Shown here: in pieces, positions 8,446 through 16,923 of the stretch
Layout: the number at the start of each line of letters is the position of its first letter
How positions within the stretch are numbered: the first letter of the stretch is position 1
DNA from: DASQEH01 sp038237745
Lineage (GTDB): Bacteria; Actinomycetota; Actinomycetes; Propionibacteriales; Nocardioidaceae
Length of the DNA stretch: 64,000 nucleotides
NCBI GenBank assembly: GCA_038237745.1
Contig: JBBRYJ010000001.1
Span: 186,001 to 250,000, forward strand
Reading direction: 5' to 3'
Made by a program: the position numbers and the translations under genes
The notes under the pieces: generated by a model
What the model was told of the DNA's origin: nothing
Seen by the model: the letters and a program-made list of their open reading frames with translations, nothing else
Databases searched by the model: none

Positions 8446-9367
8446 CGGACCAGGTCCGCTCTACGAGCGGGCCAGGGTGGCTGAAGTCTGCCCGGAGCCC
8501 ACGCCGGAAGTCCGCGAGCCAGTGCCGGTAGCCGGTCACGTCGCGCTGCTTCACGACGTAGTGGATCGAGTAGCCGACCAGGTCGACGAGCAGGCTGAGC
8601 GGCCGCAGGTGACGCCGGATCAGGTACCCGCGGTTGCGGAAGAAGTAGAACCGCTTGAATCGCGTCTCGGGGACGAGTACGTGGTAGCGGTCCTTGACGA
8701 TGTAGCTCACCTCCGCCCACCCGGTCGGGTGCACGAATGCCGCAGCCGTGACCGTACCGAACGTCACCCCGGACTTCCTCAGCCGCAGCAGGTAGTCGAC
8801 CTCGTCGCCGCGGATGAACAGCTTGAGGTCGGGAAGACCGACCTCGAAGAGAGCAGCGCGCGAGATCAGCAGCCCGTTGAAGAGCAGCGCGGTGCCCGGC
8901 CAGAAGGCCGTCCTGGTCACGGCGGCCCTGTCGTAGCTGAGCCGGCCGTCGACACGGAAGGGAAACGAGAGCCGGGAGCCGTCCTCGGGCGCGACGACGA
9001 CCGGCGATACCGCACCGAGCCCCCGCGCGTCGGCCGCTGCCAGCAGCGTGTCGAGGCAGGTGTCGGCTTCGGGGCACGCATCGTCGTCCATGACCCACAC
9101 CCAGTCCGCCGTCGTCGCCAGCGCGGCGAGGATGGCGAGGGAGAAGCCCCCTGCGCCGCCCAGGTTCGACTCCGACCGTAGATAGGTGATGTCGAGGTCC
9201 GCTGCGTGCGGTCCCACGTCGTACGGCGTGACACCGCTGTCCACAAGCACCACCGTGGCAATCTGCGCCGTCTGCTGTGCGAGAGAGGTCAGGAGGGTCG
9301 CGAGCTCGTCGGGCCGGTCGTGCGTCAGTACGGCGACCGCGACGGCCGCTCGGGCATCGTCAGCCAA
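8432..9367 (-). CDS. GT2 glycosyltransferase, GlfT1-like
   Basis: First gene of the galactan operon, 311 residues. Features are VAVLTHDRPDELATLLTS at the N-terminus, the acidic motif WVMDDDACP, and FIRGDEVDYLLRL. The FFRNRGYLIRRHL segment parallels VMRNRGYVANYL in the next GT2, so the two are related paralogues that may act in sequence. The start appears to be a TTG (9367) with GGAAGG nine bases upstream; no better ATG/GTG exists before the conserved core. A -10 TACGAT lies about 30 bases upstream. Galactofuranosyl transfer is inferred from the locus. Confidence 0.78.
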   Translation of the reverse strand: MADDARAAVAVAVLTHDRPDELATLLTSLAQQTAQIATVVLVDSGVTPYDVGPHAADLDITYLRSESNLGGAGGFSLAILAALATTADWVWVMDDDACPEADTCLDTLLAAADARGLGAVSPVVVAPEDGSRLSFPFRVDGRLSYDRAAVTRTAFWPGTALLFNGLLISRAALFEVGLPDLKLFIRGDEVDYLLRLRKSGVTFGTVTAAAFVHPTGWAEVSYIVKDRYHVLVPETRFKRFYFFRNRGYLIRRHLRPLSLLVDLVGYSIHYVVKQRDVTGYRHWLADFRRGLRADFSHPGPLVERTWSDDRS

Positions 9368-9399
9368 CCGGCAGCCCTTCCAGAGTCGTGCAAACCTCC

Positions 9400-9405
9400 A
9401 TCGTA
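9400..9405 (-). promoter_or_regulatory. -10 element of the galactan/export operon
   Basis: TACGAT on the minus strand, 32 bases upstream of the TTG start at 9367, with GGAAGG as ribosome site in between. It probably drives GT2-GT2 and possibly glf-wzm-wzt. Confidence 0.4.
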
Positions 9406-9464
9406 GAGGAACTGGACGACGGGACCGGTCGCCCAGGGCCTACATCCCAGGCCAGAGCGCTGTG

Positions 9465-10874
9465 TCAGCAGGCTGCGGCGAGGTCGGCGCTGTGGTTGGC
9501 GTCGCGGTGATGTGGATGCGTGGCCGACCGGCTCACCGGCCCGGTGTCGTCCCGGGCCTCCGCTGCGCTCACTGCCTGGGTGACCATTGTACGAATGAGG
9601 TTCCAGTCGGGGTCACCGGTGTCGATGCGGGGCGGCACGAAGGAGACCGTCGATATGGGCAGGCTCTTCGCCTTGAGCGCCAACCCGACGAAGGTGCCGA
9701 GCTCGCTTGCCGGGATGGAGGTGGAGATGACTCGCTTCCCGGCAGCTGCGATGTCTCCGAAGTTCGTGATGACCGTCTTCGGGTCGAGCTGATGCAGCAT
9801 CGCGCTCATCACGCACTTCTGCCGTGCCATCCGGGAGTAGTCGTCGGAGGTGGCACGGCTGCGGGCGTACCACAACGTGTCGAAGCCGTCGAGGTGGCGA
9901 GTGCCGGGCTCGATCCAACCGGTGATGTCGCCGGTCTTTCCGATGGGGATGCGCTCGCTCACCTTGATCGTCACGCCCCCCACGGCGTCCACCAGGTCCT
10001 GGAAGCCCCGCAGGTCGATGAGGGCGTAGTAGTTCACTGTGAGACCGGTGATCTGCTCCACGGACTGGCGAGTCGCCTCGATCCCCGGGTGCGCCACACC
10101 GGGGAAAAGGTCGGCATGCTCCGTCGCCCAGGTGTTGACGCCGTTGAGGTAGCAGCCGTCGCAGCTGAAGCCGTTCGGGAAGTGGGCATCCATGACCGAG
10201 CCCGGCTTGAACGGGGCGTCGGCAAGGTTCCGGGGCAGCCCGAACAGCACGGTCCTCCCGGTCAGCGCATCGATGCTCGCCACCGTGATGCTGTCAGGGC
10301 GGACCCCCACCCGCCCGGGGCCGGCGTCTCCCCCGAGAAGGAGCACGTTGTAGCGGCCGTCCTGCGCCTGTGAGACGACATTGCCCCCGAAGACGGTCGC
10401 GATGAAGTCGCGCTGGACGGCCACCAGATGGCTGCCGAAGAGAAGTGCCCCCGTGGTGGAGAAGCAGGCGACGCCATTGACGACCGTGAGCGCAAGGCGT
10501 TGCGTGCGCGTAAGAGCCAGCGGGTCGGCGAGGCGCCACGAGTCGACGATCAGCCAGGCCCACGCGAGCGCCAGAGCGATGAGCATCACCCGGAGGGTGA
10601 CGAGCACCCATCCGCGGGTGAGGACGGAGATCAGCGTGGACGGCCGCGACAGCCCCAGCACGGTCGCGGCAGTACAGAGCGCCAGGACAGCGCAGTACGT
10701 ACGCAAAGCAGCCCGCCCCACCCGTCGGTTGCCCGCGACCAGCTGAGCAGAGCCCGGCGCGACCACGGTCATGACCAGCAGGATGACGGCTCGACGCAGC
10801 CTGACCCGTCCTGCCGCAAGAGCCGTCGACGCAGGGCGGCCGCCGACACTGGGTGGCTCGGCAACGGCTGGCAC
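9465..10874 (-). CDS. LytR-CpsA-Psr (LCP) family protein with multi-helix N-terminus
   Basis: Membrane-anchored phosphotransferase thought to attach lipid-linked glycopolymers to peptidoglycan outside the cell. Residues 1-150 hold about four hydrophobic helices, more than the single anchor of classical LCP proteins. The LCP domain begins at YNVLLLGGDAGPGR, with the pyrophosphate-binding Asp/Arg set in VRPDSITVASID and LFGLPRN, then VGGVTIKVSE and LWYARSRATSDDYSRMARQ. The GTG start is preceded by a 16-bp palindrome. It is divergent from a second LCP gene and adjacent to the galactan operon, so ligation of that glycan is a reasonable role. Confidence 0.9.
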   Translation of the reverse strand: MPAVAEPPSVGGRPASTALAAGRVRLRRAVILLVMTVVAPGSAQLVAGNRRVGRAALRTYCAVLALCTAATVLGLSRPSTLISVLTRGWVLVTLRVMLIALALAWAWLIVDSWRLADPLALTRTQRLALTVVNGVACFSTTGALLFGSHLVAVQRDFIATVFGGNVVSQAQDGRYNVLLLGGDAGPGRVGVRPDSITVASIDALTGRTVLFGLPRNLADAPFKPGSVMDAHFPNGFSCDGCYLNGVNTWATEHADLFPGVAHPGIEATRQSVEQITGLTVNYYALIDLRGFQDLVDAVGGVTIKVSERIPIGKTGDITGWIEPGTRHLDGFDTLWYARSRATSDDYSRMARQKCVMSAMLHQLDPKTVITNFGDIAAAGKRVISTSIPASELGTFVGLALKAKSLPISTVSFVPPRIDTGDPDWNLIRTMVTQAVSAAEARDDTGPVSRSATHPHHRDANHSADLAAAC

Positions 10875-10880
10875 GCCTCA

Positions 10881-10896
10881 GTATCACGAGTGATAC
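10881..10896. promoter_or_regulatory. 16-bp palindromic operator candidate between LCP genes
   Basis: Perfect inverted repeat GTATCAC-GA-GTGATAC, ending seven bases upstream of the GTG of the minus-strand LCP gene. It overlaps the place where that gene's -10 must lie (GATACT on the minus strand), so a protein bound here would occlude its promoter. The plus-strand LCP promoter is about 80 bp away. Confidence 0.55.
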
Positions 10897-10978
10897 ACCA
10901 TCCAACGGGCGCGACCCGCCGAAGGCCGCCGGTGGTGGCGCCCTTCCGCAGCGGCCGGGAAGCGCCACCTCGGACAGG

Positions 10979-10984
10979 TAGCGT
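10979..10984 (+). promoter_or_regulatory. leaderless -10 element of the plus-strand LCP gene
   Basis: TAGCGT followed by six bases and ATG 10991; no ribosome site is present in between, so the mRNA is predicted to be leaderless. Confidence 0.55.
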
Positions 10985-10990
10985 GGCCGC

Positions 10991-12208
10991 ATGGCCGACA
11001 CGCCCAAGCCGGACGACCAGCCCTACGACTGGCTGTACGGCGGTCAGCGAACGCCCGGCCCGACACCTCCCGGCCGGGACGACACGCAACTGCAGCATCC
11101 GGCCTCGCCGCCCCCGCCGACGGATGGGGCCGGTCGTCAGCAACAGCCGTCGTTCGGCGGCACCTTTCCGGCTCCAGTCGGCGACCGTCCTCGCTTTGCC
11201 GAGCCGTCGGGACTGGCCCCGCCCGGGCAGCCCCAGCAACCACCATCCGTACCTGGTGGCCACGGCTCTCAGCCTGCTCGTCCACGACGCCGGAACTGGT
11301 GGCTGCGAGGGCTCCTCCTGCTCGTGGTGCTCTGGCTCGTCTTCCTGGTCGCGGTTCCCCTCTGGACCTGGAAGAGCATCGCCAAGGTCGACGCCGAACC
11401 GAGCGGAGACCGGCCTGCAGACACACCGGGTACGACGTACCTGCTTGTCGGGTCCGACAGCCGTACCAGCGACCCGACCGGCCAGCGCACCGATACCATC
11501 ATCCTGCTGCACGTCACCAGTGGTGACGGCCCGAACTTACTGCTGTCCATCCCGCGGGACTCCTACGTCGACATCCCCGGCCACGGCAAGAGCAAGATCA
11601 ACGCGGCGTACGCCTTCGGGGGCCCCGACCTCCTGGTGCAGACGGTCGAGAAGGCGCTCGACCTACGGGTCGACGACTACGTCGAGGTGGGGTTCTCCGG
11701 AGTCGTGGACATCGTCGACGCTGTCGGCGGCATCACCGTGTGTCCCCAGGTGTCCATCAACGACCCCAAGGCGGGCCACCTGAAGCTGAAGAAGGGGTGC
11801 CAGGAGGTGGACGGCCCGACCGCGTTGGGCTACTCGCGGTCGCGCGCCTTCCCCCGCGGCGACATCACCCGAGCCAAGCACCAGCGGGAGGTCATCGCCG
11901 CGGTAGGCAAGAAGGCCGCTTCGTGGCAGACCGCCATCCTCCCGTGGCGGTACGTGAGGGTCAACCGCGCGGCCGCCGACACCTTCCGGGTGGGTGCGAA
12001 TGTCGGGCCGATCGACCTCGTCCGCTTCGGGTGGGCCATGGCCCACAGCGGCAGCTCCGGCACTAAGCGCTGTGTGGTGCCGTACTCGAACCTCGGCGCG
12101 TCGACCCCGGCCGGTCTTGCAGTTCTATGGGACCAGTCGAAGGCGGAGGCCCTCTTCGCCGCTCTCCGGGCCGACGACACCACAGCGATCTCCTGCAACA
12201 GCCAGTGA
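10991..12208 (+). CDS. LCP family glycopolymer transferase
   Basis: Classical single-pass LCP protein of 405 residues. A Pro/Gln-rich cytoplasmic tail of about 100 residues is followed by one membrane helix (about 104-126, WWLRGLLLLVVLWLVF) and an extracellular LCP domain: TTYLLVGSDSR, QRTDTIILLHV, LLSIPRDSYVDIPG, KINAAYAFGGP, VDAVGGITVC and LGYSRSRAFPRGDITRAKHQ. The Arg and Asp residues that bind the lipid pyrophosphate are all visible. It probably attaches a wall glycopolymer to peptidoglycan. Divergent from another LCP gene; convergent with the sulfotransferase operon. Confidence 0.93.
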   Translation: MADTPKPDDQPYDWLYGGQRTPGPTPPGRDDTQLQHPASPPPPTDGAGRQQQPSFGGTFPAPVGDRPRFAEPSGLAPPGQPQQPPSVPGGHGSQPARPRRRNWWLRGLLLLVVLWLVFLVAVPLWTWKSIAKVDAEPSGDRPADTPGTTYLLVGSDSRTSDPTGQRTDTIILLHVTSGDGPNLLLSIPRDSYVDIPGHGKSKINAAYAFGGPDLLVQTVEKALDLRVDDYVEVGFSGVVDIVDAVGGITVCPQVSINDPKAGHLKLKKGCQEVDGPTALGYSRSRAFPRGDITRAKHQREVIAAVGKKAASWQTAILPWRYVRVNRAAADTFRVGANVGPIDLVRFGWAMAHSGSSGTKRCVVPYSNLGASTPAGLAVLWDQSKAEALFAALRADDTTAISCNSQ

Positions 12209-12232
12209 TCTCGACCGGCTGAGCTCCGGCTG

Positions 12233-12256
12233 CTCGCCGAACGGCTGAGCGGCGAG
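12233..12256. terminator. candidate hairpin between convergent genes
   Basis: Seven-base inverted repeat CTCGCCG / CGGCGAG with a ten-base loop in the 50-bp gap between the LCP gene and the sulfotransferase gene. There is no T-run, as is usual for actinobacterial terminator candidates. Weak support. Confidence 0.3.
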
Positions 12257-12258
12257 GC

Positions 12259-13494
12259 TCAGCCCTGTTGGTGAGTCGACCGCCGGGGCGCGCGGTGCCG
12301 CCGCCGAAGGACCGTGCCCACCGCTTTGGCGACGAGCGGGTTACGGTCGGCGAACCTGCCGACCGCGCGTTGCCCACGGTAGAGGGCTCCACGGGTCAAG
12401 CTCCGCACGTCGCCCCTCGAAGGATCGGCCTCGACGGCTGACCGCCGGCGCTGCCACCACGCCCCGGCATACTTCTCGGCGACTGCGGCCAGCGCGTCGA
12501 GCGAGGCATCGAGCAGCTCCTCCGGTGTGACATCGTCCGGCGGGCGACCTTCCTCGGGACGTACCCGAAGCTCGTCGAGATCGCCGACCACGGGGTAGCC
12601 GGCAGCTCTCAGGCCCTCGACCATCTGCCCGCCACGCTCAGCGACCCAGCCGACCTCCTCCTCGGGAAGCGCGAACCTCGCCCCGCCGGACTGCTGCGCG
12701 AACAAGGGAGCGAACACGTCGTTCACCAGCCTGTCCTGCTGTCGCTGGTTGAGGCCGCCGAGACGCTCGTTGACACTGCGGATGACCTCGATTCCGGCAG
12801 CTCCGACCGCCTCGTTGGTCCGGGCCGGCTGGTTGGTCAACGCGCCGGGAGCGAACCCCACAACTGACGAGAACCGTCGCAGCAGCTCCTCCGGACTCGA
12901 CCCCGCCGGTGGCACTGTCACGACATGGACCCGCTCGCTCGAGACGGCGCTCTCCCAGACCTGGCAGATCCTGTCCACCTCCTGTTGCAGCCAGAAGCCC
13001 AGCGCGGGGCTCTGTGCCGCCAGCGACGGGTCCTTCACCGCGTCGGCGAACTCGCGCCAGGTCCAGCGACCGCCGGCTTTGACCAGCTGTTGCCATGACG
13101 ACACCACCGCGCGACCAAGGTCGCGCACCGTGACGATCACCTGTACGTCGGCGCCGGGGAAGGACTCGACGGCTCGGCGGGCCTGCCTCGGTGTGCACAG
13201 GCTGAGCCGCTCTTCGGATATCACGGTCGTGGGGAGAGCTTCGGCGCCGACCGCCTCGACGAGCGTGTTCCAGGCACCACCGACACGCTTGTCGTCGACC
13301 CCTCGCTGGCGGCGTCCCTGGAGGTCGTAGACCGCCAGGGTCTGCGTCGGCTCGCCGGAGCCTCCCGGAAAGTCCACCTGTTGCGCGCGTAGGCCGTCCC
13401 GGTTGGCCCGCATCAGGTTCTGCAGATAGGTCGTGCCGGTCTTGTGCAGCCCGATATGCAGAAAGACGCGATTCGGAGAGCCTGGCATCTTCAC
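12259..13494 (-). CDS. sulfotransferase-like protein (second of tandem pair)
   Basis: A 411-residue P-loop protein. Residues 12-24 form the PAPS 5'-phosphosulfate loop (HIGLHKTGTTYLQ) and VRDLGRAVVSSWQQ gives the Arg/Ser pair expected for the 3'-phosphate site. There is no signal peptide. It shares most motifs with its upstream neighbour, so the pair arose by duplication; this copy carries an extra basic C-terminal tail of about 60 residues. GTG 13494 overlaps the neighbour's stop (GTGA), indicating coupling; an ATG two codons later is the alternative. The substrate is unknown; a surface glycan or lipid is plausible from the neighbourhood. Confidence 0.75.
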   Translation of the reverse strand: MKMPGSPNRVFLHIGLHKTGTTYLQNLMRANRDGLRAQQVDFPGGSGEPTQTLAVYDLQGRRQRGVDDKRVGGAWNTLVEAVGAEALPTTVISEERLSLCTPRQARRAVESFPGADVQVIVTVRDLGRAVVSSWQQLVKAGGRWTWREFADAVKDPSLAAQSPALGFWLQQEVDRICQVWESAVSSERVHVVTVPPAGSSPEELLRRFSSVVGFAPGALTNQPARTNEAVGAAGIEVIRSVNERLGGLNQRQQDRLVNDVFAPLFAQQSGGARFALPEEEVGWVAERGGQMVEGLRAAGYPVVGDLDELRVRPEEGRPPDDVTPEELLDASLDALAAVAEKYAGAWWQRRRSAVEADPSRGDVRSLTRGALYRGQRAVGRFADRNPLVAKAVGTVLRRRHRAPRRSTHQQG

Positions 13495-14597
13495 ACCCCC
13501 CTCGCAGAGACTGCGCCGGTCTCGGACCCCTGCGCCGGCGTTGATGTGTCAGGCTCGACGTTGAGGCGAGAGTACTGCTCGCACAGCAAGGACAAGGCGA
13601 CGAGAGAGGTCTCCACCAGCTCGTCCTGCGGGGCGTCGTCGGGCTCTCGGGCCCCCTCAGGGAACCGGGGCGTGAGCTCCTCGAGATCGCCGACGACCCG
13701 GTACCCACGCAACCGGACCGCAGCCACCATCTCCGCCGCCCTCGAGGTGACCCACTCCCTCTCGTGAGCAGGGACGGACACCTTGTCTCGTGGGGTGTGC
13801 TCGGCCAACAGGCGGGTCAGCGTCGTCTTGACCACCTTGTCGTACTGCCGCTGGTTGAGACGGCGGCCGAGACGCTCGTTGAGGCGTCGGAGGATCTCCG
13901 ACGCGGCTGCGCCGACCGTCTCGTTGGTCCAGGCGGGCCGCTCCCCGAGCTCGTCGGCTTCGACGCCGAACACGGAACCGAACCGGGTCAGCAACAGGTC
14001 CGGGGGCGACCCGGACGGTGGGACGGTGACGAGGTGGAGCCGCTCGGGGGGGACCTCCTTGTCCCACCGGGCGCAGATCGCCGGCAGGTCCTGTCGGTCC
14101 CAGAACTGGCTGGCCGGTCTCTCGTCAGCCTGGCTCGGGTCCTTCACGGCATCGAAGTACTCGCGCCAGGCCCACGTCTGGTCGTTCTTGACCGTCTCCT
14201 GCCACTGGGACACCACCACCCTGCCGAGGTCGCGGGCGGTCACGACGAGGTGGACCTCCGAGTCGGGAAAGGCCCGCACGCATCTGCGGATGTCGCCCGG
14301 CGTGCCCAGGCTGAGCCGTTCCTCCGAGATGACGGCCGTCGGGAACCCACACGAGTTGACGGCCGCCACCAACGCGTCCCACGCTCCCTCGATGCGCCGG
14401 TCGGCGACCCGGCGCGGCCCTCGGCCGAGGAGGTCGAGCACGGCGAAGGACTGTGACGGCGCGCCCGGTCCGCTCGGGAACTCGACGAGTCGCTCTCGAA
14501 GGCCCTCTCGGTTGGCGCGCAGAACGTTCTGCAGGTAGGTCGTACCGGTCTTGTGCAAGCCGATATGGACATAGACAAGCGCCGGCGCTCGTTTCAC
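13491..14597 (-). CDS. sulfotransferase-like protein (first of tandem pair)
   Basis: A 368-residue P-loop sulfotransferase homologue: VYVHIGLHKTGTTYLQ near residues 9-24 and TARDLGRVVVSQWQE for the 3'-phosphate site. It has the same ISEERLSLGTP, REYFDAVKDPS and RPAWTNETVGAAASEI blocks as the next gene. The start is the GTG at 14597, with GGGGGAG upstream and a four-base overlap with the purE stop; a longer frame upstream runs inside purE and is rejected. Coupling of two sulfotransferases to a purine operon is unusual. PAPS supply genes are not in the window. Confidence 0.77.
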   Translation of the reverse strand: MKRAPALVYVHIGLHKTGTTYLQNVLRANREGLRERLVEFPSGPGAPSQSFAVLDLLGRGPRRVADRRIEGAWDALVAAVNSCGFPTAVISEERLSLGTPGDIRRCVRAFPDSEVHLVVTARDLGRVVVSQWQETVKNDQTWAWREYFDAVKDPSQADERPASQFWDRQDLPAICARWDKEVPPERLHLVTVPPSGSPPDLLLTRFGSVFGVEADELGERPAWTNETVGAAASEILRRLNERLGRRLNQRQYDKVVKTTLTRLLAEHTPRDKVSVPAHEREWVTSRAAEMVAAVRLRGYRVVGDLEELTPRFPEGAREPDDAPQDELVETSLVALSLLCEQYSRLNVEPDTSTPAQGSETGAVSARGV

Positions 14598-15109
14598 CGC
14601 TGCTCCCCCGGCTCGATGCTGCTGCGCAAGGCAGCGCCCATGCTGCGGGCGGCGTCTGCCAGCCGCGACTGGTAGGCCACCATCTGCGTGCGCATGCCCG
14701 GGTCGGAGGCGGCCAGGATGCGGACGGCGAGCAGACCGGCGTTCTTGGCACCGCCGATGGAAATGGTCGCGACGGGCACCCCGGCCGGCATCTGCACGAT
14801 CGACAGAAGCGAGTCGACGCCGTCGAGGTGTCTGAGCGGCACGGGCACACCGATCACCGGAAGCGGGGTGACGGCGGCCAGCATCCCGGGGAGGTGCGCC
14901 GCACCCCCGGCTCCCGCGATCAGGACGCACAGCCCGCGGTCACTGGCGGTGCGCCCGTAGTCGAGCATCTCGTCGGGCATCCGGTGCGCGGACACGACGT
15001 CCGCTTCGTAGGCGACGCCGAACTCGGCCAGCGTCTCCGCGGCGGCCCGCATCACCGGCCAGTCCGAGTCGGAGCCCATCACGATGCCGACCTGCGGCTG
15101 CGAGCTCAT
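14594..15109 (-). CDS. purE: N5-carboxyaminoimidazole ribonucleotide mutase
   Basis: Converts N5-CAIR to CAIR in purine synthesis. The class I PurE signatures GSDSDWP, SAHRMP (catalytic His) and GAGGAAHLPGM are all present, within a normal 171 residues. ATG 15109 overlaps the purK stop (ATGA). Order purK-purE is the usual actinobacterial arrangement (Rv3276c-Rv3275c). Confidence 0.96.
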   Translation of the reverse strand: MSSQPQVGIVMGSDSDWPVMRAAAETLAEFGVAYEADVVSAHRMPDEMLDYGRTASDRGLCVLIAGAGGAAHLPGMLAAVTPLPVIGVPVPLRHLDGVDSLLSIVQMPAGVPVATISIGGAKNAGLLAVRILAASDPGMRTQMVAYQSRLADAARSMGAALRSSIEPGEQR

Positions 15110-16317
15110 GTCGGCTGGCTCCTCGGCTCGGCCAGGTGCGAGCCCTCGTCGCCGGAAGGCACCTGCTCGAACTCCTCGAGCCTGCCCTCGAACCAGTGAG
15201 CGGCATGCCTCGCCCTCTCGGCGACGTCGGCCAGGTCGTCACCGTAGGCGGTGACATGTCCGACCTTGCGCCCGGGCCGGACCGCCTTTCCGTAGAGATG
15301 GACCCGGATCTGCGGGTCGTGAGCGAAGGCGTGGAAGTAGCCGTCGTACAGGGTGGGTGCCGGCCCGCCCAGGATGTTGACCATCACCGTCCACGGCACC
15401 CGCTGGCGGGGGTCGCCCAACGGGAGGTCGAGGACCGCGCGGAGATGGTTCTCGAACTGGCTCGTCACCGCACCGTCGATGGACCAGTGGCCGGTGTTGT
15501 GAGGGCGCATGGCGAGCTCGTTCACGAGAATCCGGCCGTCGCGCGTCTCGAAGAGCTCGACAGCGAGTATCCCGGTGACGTCCAGCTCGGTCGCGATGCG
15601 CGACGCCAGCTGCTGCGCCTGCGCGCTGAGCCCGGGATCGAGGTCGGGAGCCGGAGCGACGACCTCGACACACACGCCGTCCTCCTGCACCGTGTGCACG
15701 ACGGGGTACGCGGCCAGCTGTCCACTCGGAGCCCGGGCGACGACTGCAGCAAGCTCACGGACGAAGTCGACCCGCTCCTCCGCGAGCAGCTCGACCTCGT
15801 CAGGCACCTCCCTGAGCACCGCCTCGGCCTCGGAAGGGCCCTGGGCGACCCAGACGCCCCTACCGTCATACCCGCCACGGCTGATCTTGAGCACCACTGG
15901 GAAGCCACCGTTCGCCTCGGCGAACGCCGCGATGTCCTCCAGCGTCGTGACCACGGCATTGCGAGGGCACGGCATGCCCATGGTGGCGAGAGCGGCCCGC
16001 ATGGCCGCCTTGTCCTGGGCATGCACCAGGGCTGCCGGACCCGGTCGGCAGATTCGGCCCTCCGCCGCAAGCACCTCCAGGTGCCCGATCGGGACATGCT
16101 CGTGGTCGAACGTCACGACCGTGCAGCTGTCCGCCCATGCCCGCAGCGTCTCGACGTCGGTGTAGTCACCGACCTGCGTGTCGGCGACGACCTGGGCCGC
16201 GGAGGCGCCGGCGGACTCGGCCAGCAGGCTCAGGGGCACCCCGAGACCGATCGCCGCCTGCTGCATCATCCGGGCCAGCTGACCGGCACCGACGACGCCG
16301 ACCACGGGAGTCTCCAC
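15106..16317 (-). CDS. purK: N5-carboxyaminoimidazole ribonucleotide synthase
   Basis: ATP-grasp enzyme making N5-CAIR from AIR, bicarbonate and ATP. The pre-ATP-grasp domain starts VVGVVGAGQLARMM, the ATP-grasp region has VVLKISRGGYDGRGVWV, and NELAMRPHNTGHWSIDGA is the PurK hallmark. The chosen start is GTG 16317, seven bases after a TAGTCT hexamer, which predicts a leaderless message; a TTG ten codons further upstream (16347) is possible but would lie above that promoter. Head of purK-purE-sulfotransferase-sulfotransferase. Confidence 0.95.
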   Translation of the reverse strand: METPVVGVVGAGQLARMMQQAAIGLGVPLSLLAESAGASAAQVVADTQVGDYTDVETLRAWADSCTVVTFDHEHVPIGHLEVLAAEGRICRPGPAALVHAQDKAAMRAALATMGMPCPRNAVVTTLEDIAAFAEANGGFPVVLKISRGGYDGRGVWVAQGPSEAEAVLREVPDEVELLAEERVDFVRELAAVVARAPSGQLAAYPVVHTVQEDGVCVEVVAPAPDLDPGLSAQAQQLASRIATELDVTGILAVELFETRDGRILVNELAMRPHNTGHWSIDGAVTSQFENHLRAVLDLPLGDPRQRVPWTVMVNILGGPAPTLYDGYFHAFAHDPQIRVHLYGKAVRPGRKVGHVTAYGDDLADVAERARHAAHWFEGRLEEFEQVPSGDEGSHLAEPRSQPT

Positions 16318-16324
16318 GGCGGCA

Positions 16325-16330
16325 AGACTA
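16325..16330 (-). promoter_or_regulatory. leaderless -10 element of purK
   Basis: TAGTCT on the minus strand with seven bases to GTG 16317. It decides the purK start. Confidence 0.5.
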
Positions 16331-16379
16331 GTGCGAGCGTCGACCAAGCCTGCGCCGCCGGGTGGCGGAGGTACGCGTG

Positions 16380-16778
16380 CTAGTGCATGTCGAAGTCAAA
16401 GGTGAAGGTGCCTTCGCTGTCGGCCGTCGCGGTGGCCGTTCCCGACCCTTCGAGCCCGGCGAGCTCGCCGGTGCTCGATCCGGGAACGACGCTCCACTCG
16501 CTCATCGCCTTCTCCCCGTTGAACTCGCCACGGGTCTCGGCCACGAACGTTCCCTCGAGCCCGTTCAGCCTGCCTACGAAATGCTGGAGCCCCGTGTAGA
16601 AGGCCGTGCGGTCACTTCGGTACAGCATCAGCCCCTCCCACGAGGCCGTCGCCTCGAGCCCTCCGGTGTACCGCTGGACGACCGCGATCTTGGTCAGCTT
16701 CGAGCCACCGCCGAGCTCCTCGTATGTCTTCTCGTCCCACGACGTCACATGGAACGAGCCTTCGACCTCAACCGTCAC
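16380..16778 (-). CDS. DUF3224 domain protein
   Basis: A 132-residue beta-rich protein of the DUF3224 family, recognised by GSFHVTSWDE at the start, KLTKIAVVQRYTGGLE and VVPGSSTGELAGLEGSG near the end. No signal peptide or helix is present; family function is unknown. The chosen GTG start has a strong GGAGG five bases upstream. Two other in-frame starts lie upstream (ATG 16802 and a codon at 16850), the former with only AAGGG. A TAGCGT hexamer at 16821-16816 could serve as its -10. Confidence 0.75.
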   Translation of the reverse strand: MTVEVEGSFHVTSWDEKTYEELGGGSKLTKIAVVQRYTGGLEATASWEGLMLYRSDRTAFYTGLQHFVGRLNGLEGTFVAETRGEFNGEKAMSEWSVVPGSSTGELAGLEGSGTATATADSEGTFTFDFDMH

Positions 16779-16880
16779 AGCAACCTCCGTCGCACCGTCC
16801 ATCCCTTGGGTGAGGACGCTATGCACGGCATTTGCTGTGTGCAACCCCACGGTCTCTCAGCGTCGTATCAGAAACGACAG

Positions 16881-16886
16881 TAGAAT
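16881..16886 (+). promoter_or_regulatory. -10 element upstream of GtrA gene
   Basis: TAGAAT, about 30 bases before a GAGGAG ribosome site. The surrounding ACAGTAGAAT (16877-16886) also fits the symmetric ANNNTANNNT form, giving a minus-strand TACTGT that could feed the DUF3224 gene, although that gene begins about 90 bases away. Confidence 0.4.
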
Positions 16887-16923
16887 CTACGGGCCACGCC
16901 CCGCCGAACGCTGAGGAGCCTGC

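Noticed and set aside
15136..16383. 415-codon plus-strand frame opposite purK
   Set aside because: Shadow frame; the purK frame carries all conserved ATP-grasp motifs and no family is recognisable in this one.
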